Shown here: in pieces, positions 53,417 to 61,653 of the stretch
How the letters are laid out: the number at the start of each line of letters is the position of its first letter
Numbering within the stretch: position 1 is the first letter of the stretch
NCBI RefSeq assembly: GCF_040801915.1
Contig: NZ_JBFMIA010000001.1
Coordinates: 186,001-250,000 of the forward strand
Reading direction: 5' to 3'
DNA from: Jeotgalibacillus marinus
Lineage (GTDB): Bacteria; Bacillota; Bacilli; Bacillales; Jeotgalibacillaceae
DNA length: 64,000 nucleotides
Position numbers and translations under genes: made by a program
Notes under the pieces: generated by a model
Told to the model about the DNA's origin: nothing
Databases searched by the model: none
Seen by the model: the letters and a program-made list of their open reading frames with translations, nothing else

Positions 53417-54952
53417 TTATTGAGCATCCAGTTCCTGAACAAGTTGTTGGTATGGTTCGTTATCTTGATCAAGTTCGAGCGCTTTTTCTGCGTGTTTTTT
53501 CGCTTCTTCTATGTTCCCTATCTCTATATATACGAGTGCTAAGTTAAAATGTGCTTCATGAAAGTCTTCACGTATTTCAATCGCTTTTTCTAGATTTAAT
53601 TTACCTTCGTCATACCGCAGTTCATTGATTTCAATAAACGATAAAAGAAAATAGGTTTCTTCTGTGGCTTCTCCGTTTTCATTTAACTCAGTCAAGAGAT
53701 CATAAGCTATATCGTACTCACCATTTTGAATCGATTCTTGCGCGACTGTATTAACAGCCATTGGGTTCGTACTATCAAATCCTCCGTTGAAACCAAAAAA
53801 TAGTGAGAGAACAACAAAACAGATAGCAACGAGTGAAAATGATAACTGTTTAACAGATCCTTTTTGCTTTGGAAAAGAAACAATACCCGCAGCCAAAAAG
53901 CCCCCAGCAAGTCCACCCAAATGCCCAGCATTATCAATTCCGGGAACTGAAAAACCAAACACGACATTGATTCCTATGACAACAAGTACATTCATTCCCA
54001 TCGTTCTGAAAAACAGCTTAGGATATCGTACACCAAAATATAAGAGGGCACCAAAACAACCAAAGATCGCACCACTCGCTCCAGCTGAAATATTGTATGT
54101 AAAAACAAAACTCATTAACGAACCCACAAAACCTGCAAATAAATAAATGAATAAAAATCTACTACGCCCGAATATTCGTTCAATTAAAGGGCCTAAATAG
54201 AAGAGGGCAAATGTGTTCATGAATAAATGTAGGAACCCAATGTGGAGCACCATTGGAGTGAAAAAACGCCACCATTCCCCCGCTTCAATCCCCGGGTTGT
54301 ATTTTGCACCATATTCTATAAGTACTTGTGGATCTGTACTGCCACCATTTTTTTCAAGCACGTAAAACATAGCAAGTTGGATGACGATAAATACATAGGT
54401 AAAAAAAGGTGTAGCTGCATTAAATAGTTGCTGTTCCTTTTTATTCGATTCATTTGCATGTGACAGCGCACGTCGTTTACGCTCTTCAATCTCTTCTTCG
54501 TTATAAATGTCACTGAGTGGTTCGTTCATAGTAATAGATACGAACGGATGATTGGGATCTAATCGATTCCAATCCGTCTGATCTTCAATCAATGTCGAAT
54601 GAATGACTGTTTGTTTATTCTTGCCAGAGTGGATTGGCTTTTCTAATAGAAATTCATAATCATCGACTGGAGCGTTTGTAGAAAAATAAATATTCTCTAT
54701 CGTTAGGTGACGTTTTTGCACTTTTTTCCTTAACTGATCCCCAATTGATGCAATACGATCCAAATCTCGTTGCATGTGATTGCCCCAATCAAGATCTACC
54801 CGAACTAGTCTGATCACCTTCTGATTTTTTTTTGTACCACCTTCAAGCCACATTTCATTATGAGATGGTGAAAGTTTAAACAAACGATAATCTCTATGTA
54901 CAATTAAATCGTGAGCAACTGCCCAATATAAATAATCTACTCGAGTCGTCAT
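53417..54952 (-). CDS. gluP: Rhomboid intramembrane protease GluP (YqgP)
   Basis: About 511 residues from ATG 54952 (AGAAAGAAG eight bases upstream; an in-frame GTG three codons earlier is possible). Soluble N-terminal domain, seven membrane segments (about 180-385) with the catalytic serine in GASGAIFG and histidine in NAGHLGG, then TPR repeats (about 400-510). In B. subtilis it takes part in membrane protein quality control with FtsH and cleaves MgtE. Confidence 0.93.
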   Translation of the reverse strand: MTTRVDYLYWAVAHDLIVHRDYRLFKLSPSHNEMWLEGGTKKNQKVIRLVRVDLDWGNHMQRDLDRIASIGDQLRKKVQKRHLTIENIYFSTNAPVDDYEFLLEKPIHSGKNKQTVIHSTLIEDQTDWNRLDPNHPFVSITMNEPLSDIYNEEEIEERKRRALSHANESNKKEQQLFNAATPFFTYVFIVIQLAMFYVLEKNGGSTDPQVLIEYGAKYNPGIEAGEWWRFFTPMVLHIGFLHLFMNTFALFYLGPLIERIFGRSRFLFIYLFAGFVGSLMSFVFTYNISAGASGAIFGCFGALLYFGVRYPKLFFRTMGMNVLVVIGINVVFGFSVPGIDNAGHLGGLAGGFLAAGIVSFPKQKGSVKQLSFSLVAICFVVLSLFFGFNGGFDSTNPMAVNTVAQESIQNGEYDIAYDLLTELNENGEATEETYFLLSFIEINELRYDEGKLNLEKAIEIREDFHEAHFNLALVYIEIGNIEEAKKHAEKALELDQDNEPYQQLVQELDAQ

Positions 54953-55054
54953 CACGTTCACTTCTTTCTATATTAACTTTGTCATTAGTAACTATAGCGA
55001 AAAACCTAAAATGAAGTCCAGTCGAATGGTTGAATCGTTCCGCTTATTTTAACC

Positions 55055-55615
55055 TTATATGATTTCAAGAAGCCATCCTTCACCAATGATATGATGAACA
55101 GCAATATCAAAAGTGTCAGTGGGAACGTTTTCAACTAGTTGCTCATCAAAGCAGAGTGAAAGAGTTACACCAGAATAATGAGCTAAATAGCGATCATAAT
55201 AACCTCCACCAAAGCCTATACGGTAGCCATTCTTTGAATAAAGAAGACCTGGTACGATCATTAAATCAATGTCGTTTGGTGAAATTTTTGCAAGTGACTC
55301 TAATGGTTCTAAAAGACCAAAAAAAGACTCTTCTACATCATTAAATGAATGGATCTCATAAAACTCCATATGGTGATTTTGTGGAATACAACGTGGTACC
55401 ACTACCTTTTTCCCTTCATCCCATGCTCGTTCGATAATTTTGTGTGTATCAACCTCTGGAAATCGAGAAACAGTCACTCCAACGACAGTTGATTGCTTCC
55501 ACTGCTCCGAAGTAAAAAGCATGTGTTGAATGTTTGAAGATTTTTCAATCATCTGGCGTTCGCTCAATTCGTTTAAAACAAGATGAATTTTTTTACGATA
55601 TTCTTTTTTATTCAA
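55055..55615 (-). CDS. yqgN: 5-formyltetrahydrofolate cyclo-ligase YqgN
   Basis: 186 residues from TTG 55615, nine bases after AAAGGCGG. ATP-dependent conversion of 5-formyl-THF to methenyl-THF. GFGGGYYDRYL and MIVPGLLYSKNGYRIG mark the family. Located upstream of gluP. Confidence 0.92.
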   Translation of the reverse strand: MNKKEYRKKIHLVLNELSERQMIEKSSNIQHMLFTSEQWKQSTVVGVTVSRFPEVDTHKIIERAWDEGKKVVVPRCIPQNHHMEFYEIHSFNDVEESFFGLLEPLESLAKISPNDIDLMIVPGLLYSKNGYRIGFGGGYYDRYLAHYSGVTLSLCFDEQLVENVPTDTFDIAVHHIIGEGWLLEII

Positions 55616-55660
55616 GCTATTCAACCGCCTTTATATGAAGTATTTTATGTATACACGTTA

Positions 55661-55702
55661 AAATAAAAATGCCAGAAACGTTGAACACAACATTTCTGGC
55701 GA
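55661..55702 (-). terminator. Terminator after rpmG
   Basis: A 13-bp stem with one G-U pair (GCCAGAAA/TTTCTGGC arms), followed on the minus strand by ATTTTTATTTT. Confidence 0.85.
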
Positions 55703-55710
55703 TTAAAACA

Positions 55711-55860
55711 TTATTTAGTCTCGCGGTGAAGAGTCACTTTCTTCAAACGTGGACAATATTTTTTTAATTCAATACGGTCTGGGTTATTACGCTTGTTCTT
55801 AGTAGTGATATAGTTACGATCACCAGTCTCAGTGCAAGCAAGTGTAATGTTTACACGCAT
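55711..55860 (-). CDS. rpmG: 50S ribosomal protein L33, zinc-free type
   Basis: 49 residues: starts MRVNITLACTETGDRNYITT and has NPDRIELKKYCPRLKKVTLH. Only two cysteines at non-paired positions, so it lacks the CxxC pairs of zinc-binding L33. GGAGGG lies seven bases before ATG 55860. At the rpmGA locus of B. subtilis, next to yqgN. Confidence 0.93.
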   Translation of the reverse strand: MRVNITLACTETGDRNYITTKNKRNNPDRIELKKYCPRLKKVTLHRETK

Positions 55861-56087
55861 GTCTTATCCCTCCAAACATTCAAATACAAATTAGCTATTC
55901 GACTTCATACGACTTTTCAATAATACCATTACTTCAATAAAAAATCTATACTGAAATGATTGATCTTACATTTTTTTTACGATCTCGTTCTACCCTGGTT
56001 TCACGTGTAGTTTTACTTTTCCAATCATTCTTCTATAGCAGTCAACATGGTACAATAAATGAACGTATCATGTAGGAGGTGATTATA

Positions 56088-56456
56088 GTGGAATTAGCAG
56101 CAATGATCGTTAGCGGATTAGCAATTTTTCTTTTTATCTTGTCTTTCTTTTTTAAAGATCGTTCCAAAGTGAATCAGCAAGAAATTGAAGATGTATCGAT
56201 GGATTTATATCAAGAGCTTTACCAGCTTAAAAAGCGTGTAAAAATTGTAGAAGAAGAAATAATGGTTGATACACCATTATTGACTTCACATAAAATAGGT
56301 ACGAACGTGAAGCCCAAAAGCAAAAAACCTGTTAATGAAATTATTTTAAATCAAGTTCTGTCTTTACATAAACAAGGTTTTTCCATTGATCAAATCGTCA
56401 CACGATCTTCGTTATCAAAAGAAGACGTGAACAATATCATTAAAACACGATCGTGA
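56088..56456 (+). CDS. Small membrane protein with C-terminal helix-turn-helix-like segment
   Basis: 122 residues from GTG 56088, eight bases after AGGAGG. One N-terminal membrane helix (about 3-22), a coiled coil (about 30-60), a basic linker, and a segment ILNQVLSLHKQGFSIDQIV...LSKEDVNNII like the HTH of DUF6115/YlxL-type proteins. Function not recognised. Nine bases before the next gene, so co-transcribed. Confidence 0.7.
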   Translation: MELAAMIVSGLAIFLFILSFFFKDRSKVNQQEIEDVSMDLYQELYQLKKRVKIVEEEIMVDTPLLTSHKIGTNVKPKSKKPVNEIILNQVLSLHKQGFSIDQIVTRSSLSKEDVNNIIKTRS

Positions 56457-56465
56457 GGGATGTAA

Positions 56466-56912
56466 ATGGATCGACGCACATTACGCGCGCTAGCAGCCGG
56501 TATGGTTTTATCAGCACTAGTTATGCTGACGGTGGATCATTTCACCTCTAAAAGCACGGGCACAGCAGATCAAGACCAGGATTCAGACCTGGTCACACAA
56601 ATAAGAAAAGAACGTGATGAGCTACAAGCCAGTATAGATCAATGGGAAAATAATTCAGCACAACAGGTTTCGGGCGTAGCAGATCACACTGAAACAGAGA
56701 TCATGACACGATTCATCTTGGTCATCGAACCAGGCATGACCTCCCCCGAAATTAGCGAACAACTCGTTCAAAAAGATATTATCACAGATGCAAATGCGTT
56801 GAATAATTACCTTGCTGACCAAGGATTAACCAATAACATTCAAACGGGAGAATATGACCTTAATTCTACTCAGAGCATTGAAGAAATCGCTGCCTTGATT
56901 ACAAGACAATAA
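56466..56912 (+). CDS. MltG/YceG-like membrane protein without catalytic domain
   Basis: 148 residues: N-terminal membrane helix (about 8-24), a coiled coil (45-65), then IEPGMTSPEISEQLVQKDIITDANALNNYLADQG...IQTGEYDL..TQSIEEIAALI, which resembles the N-terminal LysM-like subdomain of YceG/MltG endolytic transglycosylases. The lytic domain itself is absent. Probably a wall-associated accessory protein; role unknown. Confidence 0.7.
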   Translation: MDRRTLRALAAGMVLSALVMLTVDHFTSKSTGTADQDQDSDLVTQIRKERDELQASIDQWENNSAQQVSGVADHTETEIMTRFILVIEPGMTSPEISEQLVQKDIITDANALNNYLADQGLTNNIQTGEYDLNSTQSIEEIAALITRQ

Positions 56913-56938
56913 AAAAGAGCTGACGACAGCTCTTTTTC
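56912..56938. terminator. Terminator between convergent genes
   Basis: An 11-bp AAAAAGAGCTG/CAGCTCTTTTT stem ends both the plus-strand pair and phoU. Confidence 0.85.
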
Positions 56939-57598
56939 TTATTTATTCATATCGTAACGCGTTCCTTTAACGAGATAGAAAATATTCTCAGAGATGTTTG
57001 TTACATGATCTGCTGCTCGCTCTAGGTAGCGGCAAATAAACGAAAGCTGTGTAATTTGAGATAACTTATCTGGACTTTTTGCACTTATGCTCAATAGTTC
57101 TTGAATGGTTTGTCCATAAATAGCATCAATCGTATCATCAAGTTCAGCGATTCTTTTTGCTTTCACTACATCTTCATCGGTGAAAGCCTCAAGAACAAGC
57201 CCAATCATTTCGGATGTTTTCGTATGCATCAATTTAATGTTTTTAATTGATTTTACAAAAGGATCATTGCCTATTCGTATGGTTGATTTTGCAATGTTAA
57301 CAGCAAAATCAGCAATTCTTTCTAAATCAGCTGCTATTTTGATCGCCACAATGACACGCCTTAAGTCCATTGCCACTGGTTGCTGTTTGGCAATTAACAA
57401 GATTGCTTGATCATTGATCTCTTCTTCTAAACGATTTGCTTTAATATCTTCATCCATAATCGCTAATGAATCATTTATATTTTGATTTTCAAGTGCTTGT
57501 AGTGAACGATCGAACGCTCCCTGTGTAAACTCACCAAGCTCAATCAGCTTGTCATTTAATCCTTGTAAATCCGCTTCATACTTTTCACGTACTGACAT
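56939..57598 (-). CDS. phoU: Phosphate transport regulator PhoU
   Basis: 219 residues, two PhoU helical repeats (about 10-105 and 115-205), including LERIADFAVNIAKS and LERAADHVTNISENI metal-binding E/DxxD motifs. Modulates Pst transport and Pho signalling. GGAGGGG precedes the ATG. Last gene of the pst operon. Confidence 0.95.
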   Translation of the reverse strand: MSVREKYEADLQGLNDKLIELGEFTQGAFDRSLQALENQNINDSLAIMDEDIKANRLEEEINDQAILLIAKQQPVAMDLRRVIVAIKIAADLERIADFAVNIAKSTIRIGNDPFVKSIKNIKLMHTKTSEMIGLVLEAFTDEDVVKAKRIAELDDTIDAIYGQTIQELLSISAKSPDKLSQITQLSFICRYLERAADHVTNISENIFYLVKGTRYDMNK

Positions 57599-57635
57599 TC
57601 GTTTCCCCTCCTACTTCGTCTCAACAACTAGTTTA

Positions 57636-58451
57636 TTATCCGAATCGTCCAGAAATGTAATCTTCCGTACGCTTATCTGATGGATTTGAAAAAATTTTGT
57701 CTGTCGTGTCATACTCCACTACTTCTCCGTGTAAAAAGAATGCCGTTTTGTCTGAAATACGTGCGGCTTGCTGCATGTTATGTGTCACGATAATGATGCT
57801 GTACGATGATTTAAGTTCCTGCACAAGCTCTTCTACTTTAAGTGTTGAGATTGGGTCAAGAGCTGACGTCGGTTCATCCATCAAAATGACATCTGGCTCA
57901 ATCGCTAAACAGCGTGCGATACAAATACGTTGCTGTTGTCCTCCTGAAAGACCATAAGCATTTTCATTTAGGCGATCTTTTACTTCTTCCCAAATCGCTG
58001 CTCCTCGCAAACTCTTTTCAACAATTTGATCTAAAATCTTCTTGTTTTTAACGCCATGGATTCTTGGACCATAAGCAACGTTGTCATAAATAGATTTTGG
58101 AAATGGGTTCGGTTTTTGAAATACCATCCCTACCTTTGTACGTAGCTCTTCCACTTGATAATCCTTATTGAAGATATTGCGTCCACGGTAGTTAATTTCT
58201 CCTGAAGTTTTAACAGAAGGAATGGTTTCAATCATTCGATTCAATGTTTTAATATACGTTGATTTTCCACAACCAGATGGTCCAATGATCGCTGTTACTT
58301 CATTTTCTTTTATATCAAGATCGATATTTTTTAAAGCGTGATTCGTACCGTACCATAGGTTGAGCTGATTTGTTTTATAGACGGACGATTTTTCAGTCGT
58401 TTGTGTTTGTTGTGCTGGAATTTCGACTTTATTTAGAACAGTAGTTGTCAT
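57636..58451 (-). CDS. pstB: Phosphate ABC transporter ATPase PstB
   Basis: 271 residues. Walker A IGPSGCGKST, signature LSGGQQQR, Walker B VILMDEPTSALDPIST, and switch histidine IIVTHNM. Only one pstB is present, while B. subtilis has two. Confidence 0.97.
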   Translation of the reverse strand: MTTTVLNKVEIPAQQTQTTEKSSVYKTNQLNLWYGTNHALKNIDLDIKENEVTAIIGPSGCGKSTYIKTLNRMIETIPSVKTSGEINYRGRNIFNKDYQVEELRTKVGMVFQKPNPFPKSIYDNVAYGPRIHGVKNKKILDQIVEKSLRGAAIWEEVKDRLNENAYGLSGGQQQRICIARCLAIEPDVILMDEPTSALDPISTLKVEELVQELKSSYSIIIVTHNMQQAARISDKTAFFLHGEVVEYDTTDKIFSNPSDKRTEDYISGRFG

Positions 58452-58479
58452 AATGAAAAACTCCCTTCAGCATTAAACG

Positions 58480-59358
58480 TTACCATCTCTTTTGATATTT
58501 ATTGCGAATAAATACAGCAATTGAATTCATGAAAATTAGCAGTGCCATCAATACAATGATCCCCGCGGCGGCTGCATGATGAAAAGCAACCTGTGGACGT
58601 AATGTCCAATCATAGATTTGCATTGGTAATGCGGTAAATGTACTCAAAAACCCGTCCGGAGTAAACATTAGTACGGTTGGAATTCCAAGCACGACAAGCG
58701 GTGCAGTTTCACCAATCGCACGCGATAGCGCTAAGATACTCCCTGTTAAAATGCCTGGAATAGATGCTGGTAGCACGACACGTAGAATGGTTTGCCATTT
58801 TGTTGCGCCCATTGCATAAGATGCTTCACGCAATTCTTTCGGTACAGCACGAACTGCTTCTTGTGATGCAACAATAATAATAGGCAAAATAAGCAGGCTC
58901 ATCGTTAAACCAGCAGCTAAAATAGAAATTCCCAATCCAAAATAACGAACAAAAATGGTTAATCCAAGTAACCCAAACACCACAGATGGTACCCCTGCTA
59001 AATTGGAAATATTGATTTTAATAAACGTTGACCCTTTGCTTTTCTTTGCGTATTCTTCTAAATAAATGGCCGTGCCAACACCTAAAAAAATGGATACAGG
59101 TGCAACAACCAACATTAGATAAATCGAGCCGACAATCGCTGCTTTAATACCAGATTGCTCTGGAATACGTGAAGCAAAGTTTAAAAAGAACTCAACACTT
59201 AAATAGCCACTTCCTTGAGTGATGACACGATAAAGCAAAATGGCCAGTACAATCAACCCAAACATCGTCGCGGCAAAAAATACCCCTTTTAAGACTAGGT
59301 TTTTCGCGATTCTAGACTTTGTATTGGCCGCGACAGATTGGTGATCTATATATTTCAT
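58480..59358 (-). CDS. pstA: Phosphate ABC transporter permease PstA
   Basis: 292 residues, six membrane helices; permease loop EALREASYAMGATKWQT equivalent is visible as ELREASYAMGATKWQTI. Starts two bases after the pstC stop with GAGGAG inside pstC. Confidence 0.96.
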   Translation of the reverse strand: MKYIDHQSVAANTKSRIAKNLVLKGVFFAATMFGLIVLAILLYRVITQGSGYLSVEFFLNFASRIPEQSGIKAAIVGSIYLMLVVAPVSIFLGVGTAIYLEEYAKKSKGSTFIKINISNLAGVPSVVFGLLGLTIFVRYFGLGISILAAGLTMSLLILPIIIVASQEAVRAVPKELREASYAMGATKWQTILRVVLPASIPGILTGSILALSRAIGETAPLVVLGIPTVLMFTPDGFLSTFTALPMQIYDWTLRPQVAFHHAAAAGIIVLMALLIFMNSIAVFIRNKYQKRW

Positions 59359-59360
59359 CT

Positions 59361-60305
59361 CTAGTACTCCTCTCTAAAGCGCTTGGAAATATATTGTGCA
59401 AACATATTCATAACAAGCGTGAATAGGAACAAGGTGAATCCGACAGCATAAATGCTGTAGTAATTGGTTGTTCCATATCCGGCATCACCGGTGGTTGCTT
59501 GAACAATATAAGCTGTCATCGTCTGAATGGAACCCGTCATGTCCCAATCAAAACCTGGAGTCGATCCAGCAGCAACAGCCACAATCATGGTTTCTCCAAT
59601 GGCTCGTGAAATCGCAAGTACGGTAGATGCAACAATCCCAGATATAGCAGCAGGTAAAACAATTTTCAACGCTACTTCAAACTTCGTTGCCCCTAATGCA
59701 TAAGCTCCTTCTCTCATTGAACTAGGAACAGAAGTCATGGCATCTTCAGATAATGATGCGATCATTGGAATAATCATTATTCCCACGACGATTCCAGGGC
59801 TCAACGCATTAAATATACTTATTTCAGGAAATACAGATCTCAATATCGGTGTAACAAACGTTAAGGCAAAAAATCCGTAAACGATTGTAGGAACACCTGC
59901 TAATACTTCAAGTACAGGCTTGATTATCCTTCTCATTCGTTCACTCGCATACTCACTCAAATAAATGGCTGTTCCAATTCCGACTGGTACTGCCACTGCA
60001 ATGGCAATCCCGGTTATTTTCAAAGTACCTACAACGAGTGGTAAGACCCCATAAGATGGTGAATTCGCAAAAGGATACCATTCGGTTCCAAAAATATATT
60101 CAAACACAGATACGTGTGTAAAAAAGATATACGTTTCAACGACCAATGTTGCCAAGATTCCAATCGTCGTTAACACAGATACTGCTGCAATAGCGAAAAG
60201 TATTTTGGGCATCCATTTGTCTAAAAAAGCCAAGAGACCGCGATTGCTTTTTTTAGCAATCAACTCTTGTACTGATACTGTTCCTTTTGGTTCCGTCATA
60301 GACAT
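59361..60305 (-). CDS. pstC: Phosphate ABC transporter permease PstC
   Basis: 314 residues, six membrane helices; SMREGAYALGATKFEVAL is the ATPase-contact loop. GGGAGG precedes the first of two ATGs. 84 bases after pstS. Confidence 0.96.
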   Translation of the reverse strand: MSMTEPKGTVSVQELIAKKSNRGLLAFLDKWMPKILFAIAAVSVLTTIGILATLVVETYIFFTHVSVFEYIFGTEWYPFANSPSYGVLPLVVGTLKITGIAIAVAVPVGIGTAIYLSEYASERMRRIIKPVLEVLAGVPTIVYGFFALTFVTPILRSVFPEISIFNALSPGIVVGIMIIPMIASLSEDAMTSVPSSMREGAYALGATKFEVALKIVLPAAISGIVASTVLAISRAIGETMIVAVAAGSTPGFDWDMTGSIQTMTAYIVQATTGDAGYGTTNYYSIYAVGFTLFLFTLVMNMFAQYISKRFREEY

Positions 60306-60389
60306 TGCAAAAACCCTCCCTTAATCCACAAACATAATGAGAGCAGAAGCGTAATCTACACGCTCCCCTCTCACTACCAAACGATTCCC

Positions 60390-61352
60390 TTATTTTAATG
60401 CGTCAATTTTTTCCATATCATTGTCATAAACAGCTTGAGGAGCTCGTACGTAACCAACTGCTTCAGATAAATCACCTGCATTTGTAATTGCGAAAGTGAT
60501 AAAGTCAGCCATCGCTGCATTTTCCCCAATTGCGTCATTTCTTACGTAAGTGAACATCGGACGTGAAAGTGGTGCATATTCTCCAGATTCGATTGTTTCT
60601 TTATTTGGTTCAATCGGACCTTCGCCGTCATCAATCGGAATCACTTTCAATGTGCCTTGGTTTTCAACGTAGTATGCATAACCAAAGTAGCCAATTGCAT
60701 TAGGAGAACCCATTACGCCTTGAACAAGAACGTTATTTTCAGAAAGTGTTGCTGAGCGGACGATGTCTTCATCTTCAAGAATGACTTCATTGAAGTAGTC
60801 ATACGTTCCATGATCTGTAGTTGGGGAGTAATACTCGATTGGTTCTTCAGGCCATCCGTCACGAATGTCAGCCCATGTTTTCTCAGAACCATCTTCTATC
60901 CACATTGCTTTTAATTCATCAACAGTTAAGTAATCAACCCAGTCATTTTCTTTACTGACAACAACGGAAAGTCCGTCATAACCAAGTTCAAGTTCTGTGT
61001 ACTCGATCCCTGCCTCTGTAAGCGCAGCTGCTTCTTCTTCTTTTATGGGACGAGATGCATTTGAGAAATCCGTCTCACCAGCGATGAACTTTTCAAATCC
61101 ACCCCCTGTTCCAGACACACCATTTGAAACTTGAACTTTAGGCTGTACACCATTATATTCTTCAACAATTGCTTCCATAATTGGTGCCACAGTCGCGGAA
61201 CCGTCTCCTCGTACTTGACCTTCAAGTGTAGATGAACGATCTGTCCCCTCTGCATTTGATCCATTCGCAGATTCGTCACCTCCACCACAAGCTGCTAAAA
61301 ATAGTGCGGATCCAAGCATCGTGGTCATTGCCAAGTACTTAACACTTCTCAT
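60390..61352 (-). CDS. pstS: Phosphate-binding lipoprotein PstS
   Basis: 320 residues. Signal peptide with lipobox LAAC (cysteine at 22) anchors it outside the membrane. Phosphate-binding fold with GSATVAP, SNGVSGTGGGFEKFIAGETDFSNASRP split around the ligand and YYSPTTDHGTYDYF. GGAGGAATGACAGA precedes the ATG. First gene of pstS-C-A-B-phoU. Confidence 0.96.
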   Translation of the reverse strand: MRSVKYLAMTTMLGSALFLAACGGGDESANGSNAEGTDRSSTLEGQVRGDGSATVAPIMEAIVEEYNGVQPKVQVSNGVSGTGGGFEKFIAGETDFSNASRPIKEEEAAALTEAGIEYTELELGYDGLSVVVSKENDWVDYLTVDELKAMWIEDGSEKTWADIRDGWPEEPIEYYSPTTDHGTYDYFNEVILEDEDIVRSATLSENNVLVQGVMGSPNAIGYFGYAYYVENQGTLKVIPIDDGEGPIEPNKETIESGEYAPLSRPMFTYVRNDAIGENAAMADFITFAITNAGDLSEAVGYVRAPQAVYDNDMEKIDALK

Positions 61353-61413
61353 TCTGTCATTCCTCCTAAAGAGTTGGTTGATTTGTCTTACAGCTATAAG
61401 GTTACACAGAGAC

Positions 61414-61452
61414 TATTAACCTCATATAAATAACGTGTAAAGGTTTTGTAAA
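61414..61452 (-). promoter_or_regulatory. PhoP-binding site (Pho box) of the pst operon
   Basis: On the minus strand four hexamers, TTTACA, TTTACA, TTTATA and TTAATA, begin at 61452, 61441, 61430 and 61419, exactly 11 bases apart. This is the direct-repeat pattern bound by PhoP~P in B. subtilis. It lies 62-100 bases upstream of the pstS start. The remaining sequence to 61607 holds no gene. Confidence 0.88.
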
Positions 61453-61607
61453 TCATGCCATGTGGGTGATCAAAATGTCTTGGTGAGGGAGATTCTTCAA
61501 CGGACTTCTTAGTTTAGACCGTTTCATGGTGTGGTGAAAACGTCTACTTTGACAAATAAAACCATTTATAGAACAAAAAACCTAAATGAAAAGTCATTTT
61601 TAGACTA

Positions 61608-61644
61608 AAAAAAGCTAGATTCCGTGGTGGAATCTAGCTTTTTT
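61608..61644 (-). terminator. Terminator after pbpA
   Basis: A perfect 16-bp stem (61608-61623 with 61629-61644), T6 on the exit side. Confidence 0.9.
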
Positions 61645-61653
61645 CTACTATTT

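Noticed and set aside
53787..54146. 119-codon plus-strand frame
   Set aside because: Antisense shadow of the membrane region of gluP, Pro/Lys-rich and without a ribosome site.
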